From NCBI GenBank assembly GCA_021372375.1, contig JAJFUN010000125.1:1-64000 (forward strand): DNA of 64,000 nucleotides. Reading direction: 5' to 3'. The translations under genes were made by a program, and so were the position numbers. The first letter of the stretch is position 1; each line of letters opens with the position of its first letter. This document shows, in pieces, positions 54,861 to 63,308 of the stretch. Under the pieces are notes generated by a model. That model saw only the letters and a program-made list of their open reading frames with translations. It did not search any database and was not told where the DNA came from. This DNA is from Pelosinus sp. Its GTDB lineage: Bacteria > Bacillota > Negativicutes > Propionisporales > Propionisporaceae.

Positions 54861-55280
54861 ATGAAACAAGGTGTGAAAGTTGTATTATTATTGGTGATGG
54901 TATTTGCCGTTTCGGTACTTTTAGGCGGCTGCGGTACAAATCAAAGTGTTGGGGTAGTAGACGTAAACAAGGTAGTAAGTGATAGTCCCCAGTTAAAGAG
55001 CTTACAGGATCAATTGAATACCAAAGGTAAAGAACTCAGTGATCAGCTGGAAAAAGACAAAGCCAGCCTTTCGCCTGAGGACTTTCAGAAAAAACAGCAG
55101 GCTGCTTATGATGATTTTATGAAAATTAAGCAGGATATGGAAGGTCAATTTGACACGACCATGAAACAAACACTAGAACAAGTAGCCAAAGATAAAAAAC
55201 TTGGTGTGATTTTATACAAAAATGGGGTAGCACAAGGCGGTACGGATGTAACAGAAGATGTTATCAAGAAACTGCAATAG
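54861..55280 (+). CDS. OmpH/Skp-like lipoprotein, copy 3
   Basis: The 139-residue protein has a signal with lipobox (LLGGC near 25), then VGVVDVNKVVSDSPQLKSLQDQLN, a coiled coil (about 50-105) and KKLGVILYKNGVAQGGTDVTEDVIKKLQ. The last segment mirrors that of copy 1 (KGNVVYGGQDITDEV), so the two are close paralogues, one lipidated and one not. gtggaggg precedes the ATG at 54861; the frame is open upstream but without a ribosome site. lpxD follows after 18 nt. Confidence 0.9.
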   Translation: MKQGVKVVLLLVMVFAVSVLLGGCGTNQSVGVVDVNKVVSDSPQLKSLQDQLNTKGKELSDQLEKDKASLSPEDFQKKQQAAYDDFMKIKQDMEGQFDTTMKQTLEQVAKDKKLGVILYKNGVAQGGTDVTEDVIKKLQ

Positions 55281-55298
55281 TGCGGGGAGGCTTTCTAC

Positions 55299-56360
55299 TT
55301 GGATGCGTCAGTAAATAATCCATTAAATAATTCAAGACAAAAACGTTTGGCGGAAATTGCCGAAATTATCGGCGGCGTTCTTGTGGGAGATGGCGATACG
55401 CTAATAGCTGGAGTAACGAATATTGAAGATGCTGGACAAAATGATATTACCTTTGCGGTGCCGCCGCACCTTGAGAAGGCAGCAGCGGCTGAGGCCGGGG
55501 CTGTCATTGTACCAGCTGATGTAGAAAGTTTTGCTAAACCCATAATCAGGGTGCAAAACCCCCGTGCGGCTTTTGCTAAATTGCTGGAAATATTTACACC
55601 GCCGGTTAAAGTAGAACGCGGCGTTCATCCTACGGCTGTAATCGGGGAAAATGTGCATCTCGGCGAAAATGTTGCTGTTATGCCCTATGTTGTGCTTGCT
55701 GATAATGTCGTGCTTGGCGATAATTGTGTGCTGTATCCGCATGTCTATGTTGGCGAAGACTCTACAATTGGTAATGATACGCTGATTTATGCCAATGTAA
55801 CACTGCGGGAACGAAGCCAAATTGGCAGCAGGGTTATTATTCATAGCGGCGCATCTATTGGCAGTGATGGTTTCGGCTTTGTTACAACAGGTGGCAAACA
55901 CCACAAAGTACCTCAGGTGGGCAATGTTGTAATTGAAGATGATGTTGAAGTGGGGGCAAATACGGCGATTGACCGGGCGGCGACAGGCAGTACTATTGTA
56001 AGGCAAGGAACTAAGATTGATAATCTAGTGCATTTAGCGCATAACGTGGTGATTGGTGAAGACTGCTTTTTGGTAGCGCAAACCGGTATTGCCGGTAGCA
56101 CCAAGGTGGGTAGTCACGTGACGTTTGCCGGGCAAACCGGCAGTACAGGCCATATTACTATCGGTGATAACTGCGTATTTGCTGCTAGATCCGGTATAAT
56201 CGGTAATATTGATTCAGGCTCGTTTTGTGCCGGCTTTCCAGCAAGGCCCCATAAAGAGTGGTTGCGCAGTGAAGCTGCGTTACGCAAAGTACCCGATTTA
56301 CTAAAAAAAGTACGGGATTTGGAAAAGCGGTTGGCTGAAGTTGAAAAGAATGGTGATTAA
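55299..56360 (+). CDS. lpxD: UDP-3-O-acylglucosamine N-acyltransferase
   Basis: The 353-residue enzyme adds the second acyl chain in lipid A synthesis. It has the N-terminal uridine-binding domain (about 15-110) and a left-handed beta helix of hexapeptide repeats (about 110-310), with the catalytic His segment [14 protein letters not shown], then a C-terminal helix (about 320-353). The start is TTG at 55299, 8 nt after ggggagg. It follows the OmpH genes, as in many diderm genomes. A hairpin follows. Confidence 0.97.
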   Translation: MDASVNNPLNNSRQKRLAEIAEIIGGVLVGDGDTLIAGVTNIEDAGQNDITFAVPPHLEKAAAAEAGAVIVPADVESFAKPIIRVQNPRAAFAKLLEIFTPPVKVERGVHPTAVIGENVHLGENVAVMPYVVLADNVVLGDNCVLYPHVYVGEDSTIGNDTLIYANVTLRERSQIGSRVIIHSGASIGSDGFGFVTTGGKHHKVPQVGNVVIEDDVEVGANTAIDRAATGSTIVRQGTKIDNLVHLAHNVVIGEDCFLVAQTGIAGSTKVGSHVTFAGQTGSTGHITIGDNCVFAARSGIIGNIDSGSFCAGFPARPHKEWLRSEAALRKVPDLLKKVRDLEKRLAEVEKNGD

Positions 56361-56399
56361 CAAATACGAGACAAATGAAGATTTGTCTCGTATTTGTTA
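56361..56399 (+). terminator. Hairpin behind lpxD
   Basis: caaatacgagacaaat (56361-56376) and atttgtctcgtatttg (56381-56396) form a 16-bp perfect stem with a 4-nt loop; the T tract is only ttat. Confidence 0.7.
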
Positions 56400-56517
56400 T
56401 GACGATAACAGAGACTGCTAGATTTTAGCAATCTCACAGGGATTACCACTAGCGCAGCAGACCATTTCAGCATATAATTACGTCATAATATTTGTAATAA
56501 TAATGGGAGGATTTACA

Positions 56518-57147
56518 TTGAAAAAAATTATAGGGCTTAGTGCTATATGTTTAACCTTTTTGACGGCGGTTGCAACGGCTGCACCGGCGCTTAATGGATC
56601 TACAGGACTTATTAATACTCCATCGGCTGATGTATTGCGTGAAGGACAAATCTCGCTTGGTTATTATCATTTAAAGGATGGCGGAGTAGGGAATGTAGCC
56701 TTTCATGTAGCGGGAAATTTGGAAGTTGGTGCAGCAGGCTTTCGCTATGATGGACAGGCCAATAAAACCTATGTAAATGCTAAGCTAGCGCTAGCGCCGG
56801 AAACTGTGCTGACGCCTGGGCTGGCTTTGGGTGTTATGGATGCAGCCAATCAGCAGGAGCGATCTTTTTATGCTGTGGCCAGTAAAGCTCTGCCGCTTGG
56901 GCTTAGATTGCATGTTGGTACCGGTAGCGGTCAGTTTGGCGGAGTATTTGCCGGGATAGAAAAAACGATTAATCCGGTGAGTGTGCTGACCGGAAATAAT
57001 GCTTTTCCAGCTACGACATTTATTGCTGAATATGACGGCAAAAATATGAACTATGGGGCACGACTGTCGATTGTGCCTGGTCTAAAAGTAGATGCCGGCT
57101 GGCGCAGCAATAAAAGTACGTACTTTGGTTTAAGTTTTACTAATTAG
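56518..57147 (+). CDS. YjbH-like exported beta-barrel protein
   Basis: The 209-residue protein has a signal peptide (ATA-A near 22) and begins NGSTGLINTPSADVLREGQISLGYYHLKDGG, which resembles the start of the YjbH/YmcA family of outer-membrane proteins linked to exopolysaccharide. The rest is alternating strands ending GLKVDAGWRSNKSTYFGLSFTN with aromatic residues near the C-terminus. It is far shorter than YjbH (about 700), so only an 8-10-stranded barrel is likely. The TTG at 56518 is 7 nt after gggagg. It lies between lpxD and lpxL. Function unknown. Confidence 0.75.
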   Translation: MKKIIGLSAICLTFLTAVATAAPALNGSTGLINTPSADVLREGQISLGYYHLKDGGVGNVAFHVAGNLEVGAAGFRYDGQANKTYVNAKLALAPETVLTPGLALGVMDAANQQERSFYAVASKALPLGLRLHVGTGSGQFGGVFAGIEKTINPVSVLTGNNAFPATTFIAEYDGKNMNYGARLSIVPGLKVDAGWRSNKSTYFGLSFTN

Positions 57148-57175
57148 CGGGTTTTTCAAGAAAGGGGCTGGTAGT

Positions 57176-58042
57176 GTGCTGTTATATCATTTTGTAAAAC
57201 TACTTAGCCGATTGGTTTGTCTGTTGCCTTTAAAAATAAGGCTATCGATTGGCAATGTGTTAGGTGAATTTTGCTGGCTGTTGGTACCGGTCAGACGAAA
57301 AAAGCTGGCAACTGAAAATATTATGCTTAGTCTGCACCTTGATAAGCAAGCGGCAAAGCACATTGCTAAAAAGAGTGCCACTCGCTTTGGACGGATGTTT
57401 ATCGAGGTGCTGAGTTTTCCGTTATTAAACAAAGGAAATATAGGGAATAAGGCTACGCTTATTGGGCTTGAACATGTGCGCGAAGCGTTAGGGTATGGCC
57501 GAGGCGTAGTTTTGGCAGCAGCCCATAGCGGAAATTGGGAGCTAATGGCAAATATATTAGCATTGCATGATCTTCCCCTTGTCTCTGTGGCCCAGAAGCA
57601 GACCAATCAAGCTATGGATACCTTTATCAATGAATACCGTACTATGTTTGGCGCCCAGGTCACGTATAAAACCGGAGTACGGGATATGATACGCTTTTTG
57701 GGCGAAGGCAAGATGATTGGTTTAATTATGGATCAAGATGCAGGTGATAAGGGGGCTTTTGTCGATTTTTTTGGCAGACCAGCATCTACGGCGACAGGAG
57801 CGGCTGCGCTGGCTAGATTAAAGGATGCGCCTATTGTTCCTATATTTATTACCGAAACTAGTCCTGGAGAGCATACTATAATTATGCATGAAATAGTTAA
57901 GCCTGAAAAAACGTTAGACCGCGATGCTGATTTATTAGTAGTAACAGAGAAGCTTACCAAGATTATTGAAGATCATATTCGCAGCCATCCGCATGAATGG
58001 TTCTGGCTGCACAATCGCTGGAAGCATAAGCCGAAGCCATGA
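57176..58042 (+). CDS. lpxL: Lipid A biosynthesis lauroyl-type acyltransferase (LpxL/HtrB)
   Basis: The 288-residue membrane-bound acyltransferase has an N-terminal hydrophobic anchor (about 5-30) and the HX4E active-site motif H117-SGNW-E122 (AAHSGNWELMANI), plus MDQDAGDKGAFVDFFGRPASTATGAAALARL. It adds a secondary acyl chain to lipid A or its precursor. The start is GTG at 57176 (another GTG overlaps it at 57174) after aaggggctgg. The C-terminus WFWLHNRWK is typical. A palindromic element follows. Confidence 0.94.
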   Translation: MLLYHFVKLLSRLVCLLPLKIRLSIGNVLGEFCWLLVPVRRKKLATENIMLSLHLDKQAAKHIAKKSATRFGRMFIEVLSFPLLNKGNIGNKATLIGLEHVREALGYGRGVVLAAAHSGNWELMANILALHDLPLVSVAQKQTNQAMDTFINEYRTMFGAQVTYKTGVRDMIRFLGEGKMIGLIMDQDAGDKGAFVDFFGRPASTATGAAALARLKDAPIVPIFITETSPGEHTIIMHEIVKPEKTLDRDADLLVVTEKLTKIIEDHIRSHPHEWFWLHNRWKHKPKP

Positions 58043-58057
58043 ATGTCAATTCTTTTG

Positions 58058-58158
58058 TCCCCTCTAGAGAGGGGTGCCCGTAGGGCGGGGTGTGTTCGTT
58101 GCCACATGCTGGAGACAACACACCCCGTCGCTTCGCGCACCCCCTCTCTAGAGGGGAA
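58058..58158. repeat. 'cccctct-agagggg / acggggtgtgtt' palindromic element, copy 2
   Basis: The left arm runs from tcccctctagagaggggtgc through ggcggggtgtgtt, the right arm from aacacaccccgtcgcttcgc through accccctctctagagggga. The TTTTTT that follows at 58160 means it may also end the lpxL transcript. See the copies at 39631 and 60701. Confidence 0.85.
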
Positions 58159-58167
58159 TTTTTTGAC

Positions 58168-58215
58168 TTTGCCCCGAGCCCAAAGCCCATAACCCATAGC
58201 CAATTACCCATGACC
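58168..58215. repeat. Short-period 'gcccata/acccata' repeat, copy 3
   Basis: Units gcccaaa, gcccata, acccata, gccaatt, acccatg follow each other directly behind the palindromic element. This is the complement of the word set at 978 and 4886. Confidence 0.65.
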
Positions 58216-58312
58216 GTAACTTCGTATATCAAAAATACTATTCCAGTATATACATAATGACGAAAAAGTGATATACGTGGTATAATGTTAGGCAGAAAAG
58301 AGGTGATTTGCT

Positions 58313-60694
58313 ATGCATTTCTGGAAGAAAAATAAGGAGAATCGATTTGACGTAATACGTAAGGCCTTGCAGAGGATGCTGGCAGACACATTTAATAGGG
58401 ATATACTTGTGTTGATACTAATTAGTATTATGATTGGTTCATTAGTAGCCAGTTCAGTGTCGCTAGCGGCCAATGCGTATTTTTCCAAGACACTCGCTAA
58501 TTTAGTGGGTGATTATGGAGAATATGATCTTTTGATTCAGGCCAGAGAAGAAATGAAGGACGATACAGCGCAGCAAGTACAAAAAATTATTGACGATGTT
58601 TTTCCGGGAGCCAGATTAAAAGAAGGTCCGACGATTACGGGAAAAACCAATTTTTTTATTGCCTTGCCTGACCAGTATAAAGTGAAGAAAACGTATGAGG
58701 ATCTTGGCAAGACATTTGGCAGTATTCCGGGCGGCGCGGGCGTAGGTGTATTGACCGAACCGCGTCTGACCATTCGCGGCGTACCGGAAGGCGCCAAAAA
58801 CAAGTTGATGGAAAATATTGAACAAATTGCTGGTGTTAAGTTTGCCTTTCATGACGGCTCTTCTGTCGGAGTAGTTTTGCAGTCCTTAGATAAGACAGCA
58901 GCCGTGAGTGATCAAATTAAGAACTTGATGAATCAGTACCAGGTAATTGAAATTAGTTTTCCGGTGGGCAGTGAACCGGGTAATCCTATTCGGCTGGGTG
59001 AAGCCATTGCGAGTGATATGACAAATCAATTAAAAGCGGATTATGCCAAAAACGTATCAATTGATGGAAAAAATGATGATATGACCTATATGGTCAGCAC
59101 TATGATGGAGCTAAAGCGCTTTTTGCTCGCTTATGCTTCGACCGTTACGCTTACTGAGGATGCTGGAGTTAAACTAGCCAAGGGTGATATTGTAGCGCTG
59201 CAGGGCATCAGCAGCAGTATCCCCGCAGCAGGTTCAGCTGTTGCTAAGGAAAATGTATTAGTAGAAATAACAGCAGTTCAGGCAAATGGGATTCTAGATG
59301 GGATGATAACCCAAGGTGATGCGTCCCAAATTGTTAATAATCAGGCGTATAAAGTAGAGCAAAATACTTTTTCTCAGTATGCGGGCACCGTAACTGCGCG
59401 TAATCCGCGACAGCTGCTAAGCAGTGCATTGACGGAAACTTCTAAGTTTGCCTCACAGGTTCCAGGTTTTGCACAGGATGCGCAAAATATGAGCAGCATT
59501 GCCGTAAATGCACTTGATAATTATTCAGGCAGTATGAATGCGGTAAATCAGCTTTTAACTAATTTGCAGTCAGCCGGCAATACCATTCAGAATGTTACCG
59601 GCGGTTTAACAGCGATTGACACAAGATCAATTGAAAATCAGCTTGATAATTCATCGCATGCTATGGGGGGATTAATCAGTACCTTGCAAGTGCTCAAATT
59701 AATAAACCCGGATGTTGGTTCTACTATTGACAATTTGAGTAATACGCAAAATGGCTTAAAAAATATAAAATCAGGCCTCTCGGCTATGGATAACGTAGCA
59801 AGTCAGGCGCGGCAAGCTAAAAGTACAATTGATACTATTGTTGCTAATGGCAATAGTACAGTGGCGGCGCTCAAAGCATTTGATGCTGCAGCTGCCAAAA
59901 ATAATCTAGCAGATGTGAATACCAAGCTTGGCATGCTGCAGCAGGTCAATGTGCCGCTGATTACCGCACAACTACAGTATATGGCCGCAGCTGCGCCAAA
60001 TTTAAAAGACGAGGACATTAGTCATTCGGTAAAGCTACTCGACAAATTTATTGCCGGACAGGCAATTCCTGGTGAACGTATTCAAATTCTTACAACCAGC
60101 AATATCAGCACAGACGCAGTCCAGCCGATTGTTGTAAGTAATGTAGGACATAATAATGTGACATTATATTCCACTTCGCTGGGCGTTATTGAGCCAAATG
60201 CGCGCGGGCAGTTATACCAGGTATTAAGTGAGGTCAAAGCAGTTCTGGCTGGTATGACTGCTATTGTGATTACTATTTTTGTGCTCATTTTGGATCATAC
60301 GGCCATTATGACCTATATGCGCCGTAAACGTCTTGAGAAAAAAGTAAAGGCGCGTGGCTGGCGCGGTCTGGTCTTTCGCTTGACGGCAGTATTTAGAAAT
60401 AGTGAAAGACAATATGGTATGTGTATTGGCGCCATTTTGCTGACCGCTATGTTTATCTTGGCCAAAGGCGGGATACCTTATTTGCCATGGATTGGCGTGC
60501 CTGTACTTGGTGGCTTTTTAGGTCTTATTGTATCAGGCTATGCCGAAAAAATTAGTCCGGTGCCGACCGAAGAATTAATTGCTGGTGAGGCTTTAGGTCT
60601 ATCTTTTGATGAGATTATGCGGGAAATTGTAATCCCGGAAGGCCGGCCAGGTTTAATGCAGAAGTTAAACTGGCGGAAAGTAAAATTTAAATAA
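58313..60694 (+). CDS. Large membrane protein with one N-terminal and three C-terminal helices, probable ABC-associated permease
   Basis: The 793-residue protein has one helix near the start (about 30-54), an outer domain of ~590 residues and three helices near the end (about 645-665, 700-718, 724-745), followed by a ~50-residue cytoplasmic tail. The outer domain has a mixed part (about 60-300) and a helical, Asn/Ser/Gln-rich coiled-coil part (about 370-580). One helix, a large outer domain, then three helices is the topology of MacB/LolC/FtsX permeases, but the C-terminal helices do not show a clear FtsX signature. The next gene is an ABC ATPase. A weak promoter with TATAAT at 58281 precedes it. 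ggtgatttgct is the ribosome site. I do not recognise the family. Confidence 0.7.
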   Translation: MHFWKKNKENRFDVIRKALQRMLADTFNRDILVLILISIMIGSLVASSVSLAANAYFSKTLANLVGDYGEYDLLIQAREEMKDDTAQQVQKIIDDVFPGARLKEGPTITGKTNFFIALPDQYKVKKTYEDLGKTFGSIPGGAGVGVLTEPRLTIRGVPEGAKNKLMENIEQIAGVKFAFHDGSSVGVVLQSLDKTAAVSDQIKNLMNQYQVIEISFPVGSEPGNPIRLGEAIASDMTNQLKADYAKNVSIDGKNDDMTYMVSTMMELKRFLLAYASTVTLTEDAGVKLAKGDIVALQGISSSIPAAGSAVAKENVLVEITAVQANGILDGMITQGDASQIVNNQAYKVEQNTFSQYAGTVTARNPRQLLSSALTETSKFASQVPGFAQDAQNMSSIAVNALDNYSGSMNAVNQLLTNLQSAGNTIQNVTGGLTAIDTRSIENQLDNSSHAMGGLISTLQVLKLINPDVGSTIDNLSNTQNGLKNIKSGLSAMDNVASQARQAKSTIDTIVANGNSTVAALKAFDAAAAKNNLADVNTKLGMLQQVNVPLITAQLQYMAAAAPNLKDEDISHSVKLLDKFIAGQAIPGERIQILTTSNISTDAVQPIVVSNVGHNNVTLYSTSLGVIEPNARGQLYQVLSEVKAVLAGMTAIVITIFVLILDHTAIMTYMRRKRLEKKVKARGWRGLVFRLTAVFRNSERQYGMCIGAILLTAMFILAKGGIPYLPWIGVPVLGGFLGLIVSGYAEKISPVPTEELIAGEALGLSFDEIMREIVIPEGRPGLMQKLNWRKVKFK

Positions 60695-60700
60695 AAATGT

Positions 60701-60806
60701 AACACACCCCGCCCTATGGGCACCCCTCTCAAGAGGGGAATTAAAGTGCCGGCCCGGTAATAGTTCCCCTCTTGAGAGGGGTGGCGCGTTAGCGACGGGG
60801 TGTGTT
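60701..60806. repeat. 'cccctct-agagggg / acggggtgtgtt' palindromic element, copy 3
   Basis: The arms are in the opposite order to copy 1: aacacaccccgccctatggg through cacccctctcaagaggggaa on the left, and ttcccctcttgagaggggtgg through gacggggtgtgtt on the right. The centre of each arm is cccctct-caag/cttg-agagggg, with ct-ag of the other copies replaced by a paired change. It lies between the membrane protein and its ATPase gene. Confidence 0.85.
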
Positions 60807-60885
60807 GGCCATAACGAAGAATCAAGAAAAATACTATGCTTTTACGGGATGCTTCTATGTATGTAACTAGAAAGAAGGTGAGAGT

Positions 60886-61668
60886 ATGCTCACTATCAAG
60901 AATTTAACTAAACGGTTCGGCAGCTTGGTCGCCGTAAATAACCTAAATCTTTCGGTAGGACGCGGTGAGACGGTTGCGATTATGGGACCATCCGGCTGCG
61001 GCAAATCGACCACCATTCGCACCATTAATAGGCTGATTGAGCCAGATAGCGGCGAGATTCTAGTTGCCGGCTCAGATATGCTTAGTTTATCAGCCGAAGA
61101 TTTGAAAAAAATGCGTAAACGCATTGGTTTTGTTTTTCAGCACTTTAATTTGATTGGCAGATTATCGGCTGAGGAAAATGTTATGCTTGGCTTGGTTATG
61201 AGCGGTGTACCGCGTGAAGCGGCACAGGCAAAAGCAATAGAAGCATTACGCAAGGTGGGGATGGAAAGTCATGCGGCGCACAAGCCGGCTCAAATGTCGG
61301 GCGGGCAGCAGCAACGTGTCGGTATTGCCAGAGCACTTGCTTTTGAACCGGAGCTTATGCTCTGGGATGAACCTACTGCGTCATTAGATCCAATTTTAGT
61401 GCGTGAGGTATTAGTTGTCATGGAGGAACTGGCAAAGTACCGCGCCAGCGCTATGCTGGTCGTAACCCACGAAATTGCGTTTGCCCTGCACGTAGCGGAC
61501 CGCATTGTGCTAATGGACAAAGGTTCTATAGTAGAAGAGGGACTGCCGTCCGATGTGTTTGTAAGTCCAATATCTCCTATTGGACAAAAATACAAGGAAT
61601 TGATTGAATATCAGCTAAACACAAGCATGACTACACTGGCTGGCAGGGGACTAAAGGCTACGGGGTAA
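60886..61668 (+). CDS. ABC transporter ATPase, partner of the large membrane protein
   Basis: The 260-residue ATPase has Walker A GPSGCGKST (about 34-42), the Q-loop FVFQHFNLIGRLSAEENVMLGL, the signature MSGGQQQRVGIARALA and Walker B LMLWDEPTASLDP, and an H-loop His (VTHEIAFAL). By sequence it resembles the GlnQ/PhnC importer class rather than LolD or MacB. No substrate-binding protein or normal permease is near, so the protein encoded just upstream is the likely partner. aaggtgagagt precedes the ATG. The two genes are separated by a palindromic repeat of ~106 nt. Confidence 0.88.
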   Translation: MLTIKNLTKRFGSLVAVNNLNLSVGRGETVAIMGPSGCGKSTTIRTINRLIEPDSGEILVAGSDMLSLSAEDLKKMRKRIGFVFQHFNLIGRLSAEENVMLGLVMSGVPREAAQAKAIEALRKVGMESHAAHKPAQMSGGQQQRVGIARALAFEPELMLWDEPTASLDPILVREVLVVMEELAKYRASAMLVVTHEIAFALHVADRIVLMDKGSIVEEGLPSDVFVSPISPIGQKYKELIEYQLNTSMTTLAGRGLKATG

Positions 61669-61673
61669 GAAAC

Positions 61674-61745
61674 AGGCTATGAGTTGCGGGTTAAAACATG
61701 AAGCCTAAAGCTCATAGCCCATAGCTAAAAGCCCATAACCACTAA
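61674..61745. repeat. Short-period 'gctatgagttgcggg' repeat, copy 4
   Basis: ggctatgagttgcgggtt on the left and aaagctcatagcccatagct-aaaagcccataacc on the right pair imperfectly to a hairpin. It follows the ABC gene stop codon. The T tract seen in copy 2 is absent. Confidence 0.6.
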
Positions 61746-61774
61746 CTTCGTTTCCAATTACTTTTACCAGACTA

Positions 61775-61803
61775 TTGCAGGTAAGGGGAAATTCTTGTAG
61801 AAT
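61775..61803 (+). promoter_or_regulatory. Sigma-A promoter before lpxC
   Basis: TTGCAG (61775-61780), 17 nt, TAGAAT (61798-61803), 35 nt before the lpxC ATG. Confidence 0.65.
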
Positions 61804-61838
61804 AGATAAAGGTTATATATAACGGGAGAGGTTTAATT

Positions 61839-62660
61839 ATGCAGAACCAAATGACGATTGCAAACAGGGTCAAATATACTGGGGTAGGACTTCATTCCGG
61901 CAAAGATGTGAATATTATATTGAATCCAGCCTCAGAGGATACGGGCATTGTATTTATACGTACCGATTTGCCTGGTAACCCTCGTGTACGGGCATGTGCA
62001 TCGAATGTTACTAATACCATGCGGGCTACTACACTTGAGGAGGGTGCAGCCAAAGTTTTTACGGTAGAACACTTGTTGGCCGCTTTTTTTGCTTTGGGTG
62101 TAGATAACTGTCTTGTCGAAATAGATTCAGTAGAGCCGCCGGTTGCAGACGGTAGCGCATTATCTTTTGTCAGGCTGATTCAGGAAGCGAAGCTACAAGA
62201 GCAGCAAATAGCAAAAAAGTATAAAGAAATACAAAAAGAATATATTGTACGGGCGGAAGATAGGTTTATTGCTATTTTGCCATACGATGGACTACGCATT
62301 ACCTTTACTTCAATTAATCCTCATCCGGCCCTTGGCGTGCAGTTTGGCGATTATGAAATTACGCCGGAAGTATTTATGAAAGAGATTGCTCCGGCCCGAA
62401 CCATTGGTTTTATGAATGAGATTGAAGCATTAAAAGCGCAGGGACTTGGTCTTGGCGGTACTTTGGAAGCGGTAGTTGTGTATGATGATACCAAAGCCTT
62501 GAATCCGCTTAGATTTACTGATGAATTAGTAAGACATAAAATTCTTGATATTATCGGTGATTTGGCATTAGGCGGATGTATTCGCGGGCATGTGATTGCC
62601 GTTAAGTCAGGGCATGCACTAAACACGGCATTAGCAAAAAAAGTCTTGTTAGGCAATTGA
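61839..62660 (+). CDS. lpxC: UDP-3-O-acyl-N-acetylglucosamine deacetylase
   Basis: The 273-residue zinc amidase carries out the committed step of lipid A synthesis. The zinc ligands are H78 (VEHLLAA), H233 and D237 (RHKILD), and H259 (SGHA) is the general acid. The start matches the family (QMTIANRVKYTGVGLHSGKDV). gggagagg lies 8 nt before the ATG. In diderm Firmicutes lpxC is a stand-alone LpxC or an LpxC-FabZ fusion; here the two are separate genes in tandem. Confidence 0.97.
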   Translation: MQNQMTIANRVKYTGVGLHSGKDVNIILNPASEDTGIVFIRTDLPGNPRVRACASNVTNTMRATTLEEGAAKVFTVEHLLAAFFALGVDNCLVEIDSVEPPVADGSALSFVRLIQEAKLQEQQIAKKYKEIQKEYIVRAEDRFIAILPYDGLRITFTSINPHPALGVQFGDYEITPEVFMKEIAPARTIGFMNEIEALKAQGLGLGGTLEAVVVYDDTKALNPLRFTDELVRHKILDIIGDLALGGCIRGHVIAVKSGHALNTALAKKVLLGN

Positions 62661-62678
62661 GTGGGAGATGATTATAAT

Positions 62679-63107
62679 ATGTTATCAGTGAAAGAAATAC
62701 AAGAAATACTTCCTCATCGGTATCCAATGTTATTGGTAGACCGAATTTTAGAACTGGAGCCCATGAAACGGGCTGTTGGTATTAAGAGTGTTACAGCGAA
62801 TGAACCTTTTTTTACCGGACATTTTCCCGGTAATCCAGTTATGCCTGGGGTGCTGATTTTAGAAGCAATGGCGCAGGTTGGCGGTGTAGCTATGCTGTAT
62901 CCGCAGGAGAATCGGGATAAGCTGGCGGTTTTTGGCGCTATTGATCGGGCTAAATTTAGAAAACAGGTTGTGCCTGGTGATCAGCTGCGCATGACAGCCG
63001 AAGTGGTTAAGATACGTGGCAATATGGGTAAAATATGGGCAGAGGCATTTGTTGACGAACAACTGGCCGCTGAAGGGGAATTTATGTTTGCGCTATTGGC
63101 CCGCTAA
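62679..63107 (+). CDS. fabZ: 3-hydroxyacyl-ACP dehydratase FabZ
   Basis: The 142-residue hot-dog enzyme has H48 ([13 protein letters not shown]) and E62 (ILEAMAQ) as catalytic pair, plus [13 protein letters not shown] at the start. It uses the same 3-hydroxyacyl-ACP pool as LpxA and LpxD, so its position sets the balance between fatty acids and lipid A. The ATG at 62679 is taken, 11 nt after ggga; the upstream GTG at 62661 has no ribosome site of its own. It starts 18 nt after the lpxC stop and ends ~200 nt before lpxA. Confidence 0.97.
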   Translation: MLSVKEIQEILPHRYPMLLVDRILELEPMKRAVGIKSVTANEPFFTGHFPGNPVMPGVLILEAMAQVGGVAMLYPQENRDKLAVFGAIDRAKFRKQVVPGDQLRMTAEVVKIRGNMGKIWAEAFVDEQLAAEGEFMFALLAR

Positions 63108-63308
63108 ATGCTTAGAATAGCAAATCAATGAAAAATAGTTAAGTTCATATGGATAATGACGTAGAGTGAAAAAAGACGCCAATTTTGGGTAATTTTATAC
63201 CAATTTGGCAAGTCATCTTCTGACTGACTGGTCGGATTATAAGTATGATTGGATGGATTCGAAGTAGCTGCCGATAAAACGTACTCAGTTTAGAGGAGTT
63301 GATAGTAA

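Noticed and set aside
63175-63260. Imperfect palindromes (ccaattttggg / accaatttgg, gactgactggtc) before lpxA as operators
   Set aside because: The matches are partial and no regulator with such a site is known to me here; nothing firm can be said about the 63108-63308 gap.
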